From Deltaproteobacteria bacterium (GTDB taxonomy: Bacteria > Desulfobacterota > DSM-4660 > Desulfatiglandales > HGW-15), in assembly GCA_019308525.1 (NCBI GenBank), contig JAFDIC010000006.1, positions 1 through 36,039 on the forward strand: DNA of 36,039 nt. The letters run 5' to 3'. The position numbers and the translations under genes are program-made. A model generated the notes under the pieces. The model was given only the letters and a program-made list of their open reading frames with translations, was not told the DNA's origin and searched no databases. Each line of letters starts with the position of its first letter. Positions within the stretch are counted from its first letter, which is position 1. Shown here in pieces: positions 30,656 to 36,039 of the stretch.

Positions 30656-31771
30656 CTACCAGCCATGAATGGTGTTTATCCAGGAGAATTTATCAGGATC
30701 GAGGGATTTTCCTTCCAGTCCGGGGAAATCCGGAGGGTACCTGTATACCCGGAATGCCATGTTGTTGCGGCCATAGATGTGATGGTCAAAGTAAAAGGGA
30801 TTCACGTATTCCCATGCCACTTCCTTTGCCGGCGTAACTTCCAAGAAGCGACCCATGCAAGTCTCGCAGATCAAGGTGTTTCCGTTTGGCAGTCTCTGTG
30901 CACCTCCACACACAAAGGTATAAAGATCGCCCGGTGGATCCGCCCTGTATTCCCATACAATTTCGCCTGTTTCGGGATTCATCTCCACCACCCGGGAAAA
31001 GTTCCCCCAGGTGACTTTCCTGTGGGCCCCGTTGTCAAAGAGCAGGATGTTCCCGTTTTCCAGCATGGTGGGATTATGTTGATGAGCTACCTCTCCCGGC
31101 CCCCAGCGCCATTTGATATTTCTCTCCTCCTTGTCAATGATGGCAATGGTATCAATGACCCGGAAACTGACCAGGAGGTCGCCGCTCGGGAGTTCGAAAA
31201 CCGCGTTGAGGTTTGTCCACCTGTCCCTGGGACAACAGGGGCAAAGGATGTCTATCTCGGGGTCCAGTTTTTCGTAGGTGGGGCACTCCCATACGACCTC
31301 TCCGGATGGTGTAATCTCATGGAGTCCGCACCCCCACATCACCCCGTCCCGTTCGGTTCCCGGGATACCCCCCTGAACCCTTGAGCTCAATTCATGCGGA
31401 ATCGGCTCCCACCTTGCAATGATCGTGTTACCGTTCTTCAACCGGTGGAAGACATGGCTGTGGTAGGGATCTTCGTATCTCCACACTTCATTTCCCTCCC
31501 AGTCAACCTCCATTATGAGCCCGCCGGAGCCCCCGAATTCAGGTATCACCCCCGGGAGCACTTTGCCTGCCCACAAAAGATTCCCGTTGGGCAACAGTTC
31601 CGCATCTACGCCCGGGGTGAGGGGCATCTTCCAGCGATGAACGAAACGCCCCTCCATGTCCATCAGCCACACATCCCTGCCGTAGAGGGGGGCAAAAAGG
31701 TTGTAACCATTGTATGCCCTGGAAGGTGCATAATGGGTAAGACCTTTGAGGGTCCTTCTTTGATAGTTCAT
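30656..31771 (-). CDS. Arylsulfotransferase (ASST)-like beta-propeller protein
   Basis: About 371 residues, related to the arylsulfotransferase family. It shows repeated propeller blades with the pattern W-x-x-E/D and L-x-N-G-N-x-L: DAELLPNGNLLWAG, FHRLKNGNTIIA, FELPSGDLLVSFR, TMLENGNILLFDNG and QRLPNGNTLICET. Each blade also has a GEVVWE- or GNEVWR-like strand. No signal peptide is visible, unlike periplasmic ASST of enterobacteria, so a cytoplasmic role is likely. A cysteine cluster LCPCCPRDRW lies near residue 180. I chose the ATG at 31771, which has AGGGAG nine bases upstream; a GTG at 31801 and an ATG at 31789 lack a ribosome binding site. It may transfer or remove sulfate on a phenolic compound, or be a non-enzymatic propeller. 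Its neighbours favour an aromatic substrate, but the link is speculative. Confidence 0.75.
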   Translation of the reverse strand: MNYQRRTLKGLTHYAPSRAYNGYNLFAPLYGRDVWLMDMEGRFVHRWKMPLTPGVDAELLPNGNLLWAGKVLPGVIPEFGGSGGLIMEVDWEGNEVWRYEDPYHSHVFHRLKNGNTIIARWEPIPHELSSRVQGGIPGTERDGVMWGCGLHEITPSGEVVWECPTYEKLDPEIDILCPCCPRDRWTNLNAVFELPSGDLLVSFRVIDTIAIIDKEERNIKWRWGPGEVAHQHNPTMLENGNILLFDNGAHRKVTWGNFSRVVEMNPETGEIVWEYRADPPGDLYTFVCGGAQRLPNGNTLICETCMGRFLEVTPAKEVAWEYVNPFYFDHHIYGRNNMAFRVYRYPPDFPGLEGKSLDPDKFSWINTIHGW

Positions 31772-31911
31772 TCCGTGATCTCCCTTCATAAAGGTTGGCA
31801 CACTTTAGCAGGCTGTCACCCGACCCATTCCGTTGAATTCATTTCCGGTGAAAGAGCACAGGGCATCGTTGCCTTTGCCGTCCTGATCCCTGGAAAAATC
31901 AATTGCCGGGA

Positions 31912-32928
31912 TTATCTTTTCCCCCTTCCCTTCCCCCTTTTTTGGTACAAACGTACTGCTTTGTTGTGCTCGGTCAAGGTCTTGGAAAAATGGTGAGAGC
32001 CGTCGTTGCGGGATACGAAATAGAGATAATCGGTCTCGGCCGGGTAGAGAACCGCCATGATCGATTCCAGTCCGGGGTTTGCAATGGGTCCGGGAGGAAG
32101 GCCCCTTATGACATAGGTGTTGTAGGGGGTCCTTCGGGCGAGGTCTTTCCTTGTGAGGTTGCCGGAAAAGTTCTCAATACCGTAGATTACGGTAGGATCG
32201 CTCTCCAGGCGCATCCCCTTTTTCAGGCGATTGAGAAAGACGCTTGCAATAATGGGGCGTTCTTCACCCAGGCCCGTCTCTTTTTCCACGATGGATGCAA
32301 GGGTTATGACCTCACTTAAGGTCATACCCCTCTCCTCCACCCTTTTCTTGAGGGGCCCTACCATCTGCCAGAATCTCTTTACCATGGTCTCTATGATGGA
32401 CAGCCCAGAAATTCCCTTTCCAAAGTGGTAGGTATCAGGGTAGAGATAACCCTCCAGGCTGGGACCAGAGATGCCGAAATCTTCCAGCAGGGAAGGGTCA
32501 CTGGTGAGGCTTAAGAATTTCCTTTCATCCACCAGCCCCTTGGTTGCAAGAAGCCGGGCTATTTGAGCCCTTGTAAAGCCTTCGGGTATGGTGACCGGAT
32601 GGGTGAGAATCATCCCTTTGGTAAGCTTCTCAAAGATACGGACCGGGGGCATGGCGGAGTTCAAGACATATTCCCCTGACTTTATCCGTCTCCCGTATCC
32701 CATTATCTTCGCCCAGAGCAGGAACAGGGTCTTGCTGGAAATAATGTATTTCTCTTCCAGCTCGTTGGCCACTTCCCTGAGGGTCTGACCTTCCTCGACA
32801 ACGATAACTTGATCCTTTCCGCCCTTTTCAGCCGGGCTTATCATGAAGAGGCCCACACCCAGGGAGAGGAATATGGCGAGGAGGAAAACGATCCCAGATA
32901 AAATAATGAGTAGCCTTTTTCCGGACAT
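31912..32928 (-). CDS. mltG: Endolytic murein transglycosylase MltG
   Basis: A 338-residue inner-membrane protein that cleaves nascent glycan strands and so helps to end peptidoglycan chains. Residues 5-27 are the membrane anchor; a LysM-like region follows (VVEEGQTLREVANELEE, 43-59); the catalytic domain has EGYLYPDTYHF (159-169), the ASIVEKET motif with the catalytic Glu (211-218), SDPTVIYG and YNTYVIRGLPPGPIANPG. All are hallmarks of YceG/MltG. An upstream TTG at 32976 would add 16 residues including several Cys with no good ribosome binding site; the ATG at 32928 directly before the membrane segment is preferred. The DNA glycosylase gene lies 73 bases upstream. Confidence 0.93.
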   Translation of the reverse strand: MSGKRLLIILSGIVFLLAIFLSLGVGLFMISPAEKGGKDQVIVVEEGQTLREVANELEEKYIISSKTLFLLWAKIMGYGRRIKSGEYVLNSAMPPVRIFEKLTKGMILTHPVTIPEGFTRAQIARLLATKGLVDERKFLSLTSDPSLLEDFGISGPSLEGYLYPDTYHFGKGISGLSIIETMVKRFWQMVGPLKKRVEERGMTLSEVITLASIVEKETGLGEERPIIASVFLNRLKKGMRLESDPTVIYGIENFSGNLTRKDLARRTPYNTYVIRGLPPGPIANPGLESIMAVLYPAETDYLYFVSRNDGSHHFSKTLTEHNKAVRLYQKRGKGRGKR

Positions 32929-33001
32929 GGCACAATAACCGCAATCACATATGGAGATGTCTATAATATAGGCCAAAAGCTGTGGACAATAAAGGGCTAT
33001 T

Positions 33002-33646
33002 TTAAAGTGAAGGGGCCGTGCCGCCCCATTCCTTCAAGGGACAAACTTGGCACCTGGGTGCCCTGCTCAGGCAGAATTCCTTCCCTGTCCTCACGATCAG
33101 GGCATGGAACTCTCCATAGAGTTCCCTGTCCTCGGGAAGATGGTCCATAAAGAAGCTCTGCAATTCCGAATAACTGGATTGCTCAGCTACCATCCCGTGC
33201 CTGGAGAGGATCCTGAAGGTATAGGCATCAATAACGAAGACGGGGCGAGCGGCGGCATAAAGGAGTATGCTATCGGCGGTCTCCTCCCCGACCCCTCCTA
33301 CCGAAAGGAGCCCCTGTCTCAGCTTTTCGGTGTCCTCATTCAACAGGGCATGGAGATCCCCCCTGTATCGCCCAACTATGAACCGGATCAGGTTCTTGAG
33401 CCTCTTTGCCTTTACGTTGTAATAGCCGGCCGGCCGGATCACCTCTGCAAGATCCTGGGTTCCAAGGGAATGAAGGGCCTTGATGGACAAGAGATTCTTC
33501 TCTTTCAGCCTCTTGATGGCCTTTTCCACGTTCTTCCAGTTGGTGTTCTGGGTAAGAATGGCTCCTACTATTATTTCAATCTCCGTCTCACCCGGCCACC
33601 AGTGTTGCGGGCCGAAATGCGCCAGCATCAGGTTGTACATCATCAT
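33002..33646 (-). CDS. HhH-GPD DNA glycosylase, endonuclease III/MagIII-like
   Basis: About 214 residues of the endonuclease III superfamily, involved in base excision repair. It has the AILTQNTNW segment (29-37), a helix-hairpin-helix LLSVGGVGEETAD (113-125) and the catalytic Asp140 in VIDAYTFR. The lysine that gives Nth its lyase activity (GVGRKTA) is replaced by Glu122, so this should be a monofunctional glycosylase, similar to the 3-methyladenine glycosylase MagIII. The C-terminus has Cys192, Cys199 and Cys202 in C-x6-C-x2-C spacing, but the fourth iron-sulfur Cys is absent. I prefer the ATG at 33646 behind GGGAGAGG; a GTG at 33691 would add 15 residues. Confidence 0.85.
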   Translation of the reverse strand: MMMYNLMLAHFGPQHWWPGETEIEIIVGAILTQNTNWKNVEKAIKRLKEKNLLSIKALHSLGTQDLAEVIRPAGYYNVKAKRLKNLIRFIVGRYRGDLHALLNEDTEKLRQGLLSVGGVGEETADSILLYAAARPVFVIDAYTFRILSRHGMVAEQSSYSELQSFFMDHLPEDRELYGEFHALIVRTGKEFCLSRAPRCQVCPLKEWGGTAPSL

Positions 33647-33724
33647 AAGTTCTTTGCCTCTCCCACTATCCAAGGAAAGCCACCCTTTCACCCCTGTAAC
33701 GCTGATAGCGCCAGAACTCGATCA

Positions 33725-33852
33725 GGTGTTACTTGTTAATGGTTGTTGGTTGTTCCTTATGAAAGCCAGATAAGCAAAATGATATCTCGTCTCTCAAAGC
33801 GGGACAAAGAGGGCGATCAACACCACCCGAATACCGCATAACAAGTAACACC
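33725..33852. repeat. Perfect 14-bp inverted repeat enclosing 100 bp
   Basis: GGTGTTACTTGTTA at 33725-33738 is repeated in exact reverse complement at 33839-33852. The 100 bases between hold no gene. It may be the footprint of a small mobile element or a regulatory dyad between the two divergent genes. Confidence 0.75.
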
Positions 33853-33886
33853 CTTTTGAGCGCTTCCGCTCAATTGAGGTATTGCC

Positions 33887-33915
33887 TTGACAGGTCGTCC
33901 AAGATAACTTAGATT
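33887..33915 (+). promoter_or_regulatory. Sigma70-like promoter of the fusA-type gene
   Basis: TTGACA (33887-33892), a 17-base spacer and TAGATT (33910-33915) form a reasonable housekeeping promoter. The leader to the ATG at 33997 would be about 75 bases. Confidence 0.5.
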
Positions 33916-33996
33916 TACCCGTCATGTCAATATCATGGACACTGAGTGTCTCATAAGCCACCGCCAATCAAAGGGAAAAGGCAATAGCAGGATTTC

Positions 33997-36027
33997 ATGT
34001 CACCGAGACTCAAGAAAATCCGAAATATCGGCATAATCGCTCATATAGACGCGGGAAAGACCACCATCACGGAACGGATACTTTACTACACGGGCCGAGT
34101 ACACAGAATGGGTGAAGTCCATGATGGTGAAGCCACCATGGACTGGATGCTGGAAGAAAAGGAGCGGGGTATTACGATCACCTCTGCCGTGACTTCCTGC
34201 CCTTGGCGGGGCCACACCATCAACATCATTGATACACCCGGCCACGTTGACTTTACCATAGAGGTGGAACGCTCCCTCAGGGTCCTGGATGGAGCAATCG
34301 GAGTGTTCAGCGCCGTCGAGGGAGTGGAACCTCAATCTGAGACCGTGTGGCATCAGGCGGACAGGTACAGGGTCCCAAAACTCGCCTTCGTCAATAAGAT
34401 GGACCGAATCGGCTCTGATTTTTTTCGCACGGTTGAAATGATCAGGGATCGCCTAGGGGCAAACCCTCTGGTCTTACAATTGCCCTGGGGAGAAGAAGAA
34501 AACTTCATCGGCGTGATAGACTTACTAAGGATGAGGGCCGTCTACTGGGATGAAGAAACCCTGGGATCTGAATTTGAAGAGGTGGAGATACCGGAAGATT
34601 CCATGGAAGAGGCTGTGCAGTACAGGGAGAGCATGCTTGAAACCCTGGCCGAGTATGACGATGAATTAATGGAGCGGTACCTCTCAGAAAAGGAAATCGA
34701 CATCCACGAGATAAAGAGGGTCATCAGGTCCTCCACTATTGAATTGAAAGTGGTGCCGGTCCTCTGTGGATCCGCGCTTCGTAACAAGGGCATCCAGCCC
34801 CTCCTGGACCATATCGTTGATTTTCTGCCCTCGCCCCTTGACATACCCCCTGTTACTGGACATCACCCTGAAACCGGCAAGGAAGAGTCACGCCCACCCC
34901 TTGAAAAGGGCCCTTTTACCGCCTTGGCATTCAAGGTCATGATGGACCAGGGCAGGAAAATGACCTACATTCGAATCTATTCAGGAACCATAAGGTCCGG
35001 TGCTACCACTTATAATCCCGGGAAAAAGGCCAAAGAAAAGACTGCCAGGCTCTTAAGGATGCACTCCAACAAGAGGGAGCGGATAGAACAGGCCTCTGCC
35101 GGTGACATTATCGCGGCTATGGGCCTGAAACTGACCACGACTGGGGATACCCTGTGCGATGAAGACCACCCTATCCTTCTGGAACCCATTCAATTCAATG
35201 AGCCGGTGATTACCATGGCCATTGAACCCAAGAGGGTCCAGGACCAGGATCGTCTCATGGACGCCCTCTCAAAGCTATCCGAGGAGGACCCCACCTTCAA
35301 GTACAGGATAGATGAAGAGACCGGCCAGACGGTCATCTCGGGAATGGGGGAACTCCACCTGGATATCATTGTCGGAAGAATCAAGAGGGAGTTTTTTGTT
35401 GATACCAACAAGGGAAAACCGCAGGTTGTCTACAGGGAGACCATATCCAGGACAGCGGAAGAGGAGGCGATTTTTCAAAAGGAGCTTGCCGGTCAGCAGC
35501 ATATGGCCGGGGTAAAGATTCAGGTTTCCCCGCTTCCCAGGGGAACGGGTAACCGCTTCGTGCAGACCTGCCAACATCCAGGGCTTACGGAAGAATTCCT
35601 CTCCGCTGTGCGTGAAGGCATAGAAGAGGAGGCGACCAGCGGCGTGATGATGGGTTATCCCATAATTGACGTGGAGGCCAGGTTGTTAGACGTGACCATC
35701 CACGAGACCTTCACGGACCAGATGGCCCTGAAGGTTGCCGCTGCCATGGCATTCCGTAACGCGTGCCAAAAGGCGGAGCCCCTCCTCCTGGAGCCCATAA
35801 TGACGGCTGAAATCCTCATACCCGAAGAATTCATGGGAGACGTCATCGGAGATTTGAACACGCGTCAGGGAAAAATAGAACAAATATCCAGCAAGGGCCC
35901 GACCCAGGTCATAACAGCACACGTCCCCCTCTCCAAGATGTTCGGGTACTCCACATCCCTCAGATCCCTTTCCCAGGGCAGGGGCACCTTTACCATGCAA
36001 TTCAGCCACTACGACAAGGTGGATTGA
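33997..36027 (+). CDS. fusA: Elongation factor G family GTPase with atypical domain IV
   Basis: A 676-residue EF-G. GTPase motifs are complete: AHIDAGKTT (15-23), RGITITS (57-63), DTPGH (79-83) and NKMD (133-136). Domains II to V follow in order, with GELHLDII near 450 and LLEPIM and [12 protein letters not shown] near the end. EF-G carries out GTP-driven ribosome translocation, and some paralogues act only in recycling. The first strand of domain IV is unusual: where typical EF-G has GGRGQYGHV, this protein has [10 protein letters not shown]. Paired EF-G paralogues (spdEFG1 and spdEFG2) are known in Deltaproteobacteria, spirochaetes and planctomycetes, so this may be one of that pair and not the canonical gene. 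It stands alone, not next to tuf or ribosomal protein genes. AGGA precedes the ATG by five bases. Confidence 0.93.
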   Translation: MSPRLKKIRNIGIIAHIDAGKTTITERILYYTGRVHRMGEVHDGEATMDWMLEEKERGITITSAVTSCPWRGHTINIIDTPGHVDFTIEVERSLRVLDGAIGVFSAVEGVEPQSETVWHQADRYRVPKLAFVNKMDRIGSDFFRTVEMIRDRLGANPLVLQLPWGEEENFIGVIDLLRMRAVYWDEETLGSEFEEVEIPEDSMEEAVQYRESMLETLAEYDDELMERYLSEKEIDIHEIKRVIRSSTIELKVVPVLCGSALRNKGIQPLLDHIVDFLPSPLDIPPVTGHHPETGKEESRPPLEKGPFTALAFKVMMDQGRKMTYIRIYSGTIRSGATTYNPGKKAKEKTARLLRMHSNKRERIEQASAGDIIAAMGLKLTTTGDTLCDEDHPILLEPIQFNEPVITMAIEPKRVQDQDRLMDALSKLSEEDPTFKYRIDEETGQTVISGMGELHLDIIVGRIKREFFVDTNKGKPQVVYRETISRTAEEEAIFQKELAGQQHMAGVKIQVSPLPRGTGNRFVQTCQHPGLTEEFLSAVREGIEEEATSGVMMGYPIIDVEARLLDVTIHETFTDQMALKVAAAMAFRNACQKAEPLLLEPIMTAEILIPEEFMGDVIGDLNTRQGKIEQISSKGPTQVITAHVPLSKMFGYSTSLRSLSQGRGTFTMQFSHYDKVD

Positions 36028-36039
36028 AGCATCGGAAAG

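Larger units (their letters stand above)
33692..33996. other. Divergent noncoding region between DNA glycosylase gene and fusA-type gene
   Basis: These 305 bases separate two divergently oriented genes. They hold a 14-base inverted repeat, a seven-base-pair hairpin (TTGAGCG at 33856-33862 with CGCTCAA at 33867-33873) and the fusA promoter. I saw no open frame with recognisable protein sequence. Confidence 0.5.

Noticed and set aside
31791..31806. TTGGCAC with a downstream GC on the plus strand
   Set aside because: The spacing is one base short for sigma54 and nothing on the plus strand could be transcribed.
32926..32941. TGGCAC followed by GC at sigma54 spacing on the plus strand
   Set aside because: It overlaps the start of mltG and points toward a minus-strand gene with no plus-strand gene behind it; the TT before GC is also missing.

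Overview
The window looks like a chromosomal segment of an anaerobic bacterium, most likely a member of the Desulfobacterota (the former Deltaproteobacteria). This is inferred from gene content only: catabolic CoA genes, a ferredoxin-fused EtfA, molybdenum hydroxylases, a TRAP transporter, a surface protein with a choice-of-anchor U type module, and an atypical EF-G. No rRNA or tRNA gene, CRISPR array or intact insertion sequence was seen.

Layout. Positions 1-560 hold a frameshifted gene relic. Positions 645-5368 hold an MmgE/PrpD-family gene and a large secreted surface protein, both on the minus strand; the surface protein has a strong terminator behind it and a sigma54-like promoter in front. 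Positions 5886-30403 are one long run of minus-strand catabolic genes. In transcription order they are: class III CoA-transferase, EtfB, ferredoxin-fused EtfA, acyl-CoA dehydrogenase, B12-dependent mutase (small then large subunit), TRAP transporter DctP-DctQ-DctM, PaaK-type CoA ligase, a first molybdenum hydroxylase (FAD/[2Fe-2S] fusion plus Mo subunit), a second one resembling 4-hydroxybenzoyl-CoA reductase (FAD/[4Fe-4S], [2Fe-2S] and Mo subunits), hydantoinase A and B, and an MFS transporter. Upstream lie an arylsulfotransferase-like gene and the housekeeping genes mltG and a MagIII-like DNA glycosylase, then a divergent fusA-type gene.

Main interpretation. The set CoA ligase + Mo hydroxylase + ATP-dependent hydantoinase-like pair + class III CoA-transferase + B12 acyl-CoA mutase + acyl-CoA dehydrogenase matches, part for part, the anaerobic indole-3-acetate (auxin) pathway described in Aromatoleum aromaticum (the iaa genes). 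There, indoleacetate is activated and hydroxylated at the pyrrole ring, the lactam is opened, the resulting aryl-succinyl-CoA is isomerised to a benzylmalonyl-CoA, and this is oxidatively decarboxylated to a cinnamoyl-CoA. Two independent sequence details support this. The mutase keeps the carboxylate-binding Tyr and Arg of methylmalonyl-CoA mutase but has a rebuilt glycine-rich active-site loop. The acyl-CoA dehydrogenase lacks the catalytic base, as expected if loss of CO2 replaces proton abstraction. The exact substrate is an inference; another aryl-acetate or N-heterocyclic acid is possible. The second Mo enzyme, with a 4-hydroxybenzoyl-CoA reductase-type [4Fe-4S] loop but apparently no catalytic Glu, is not obviously explained by the known pathway and is the most novel part.
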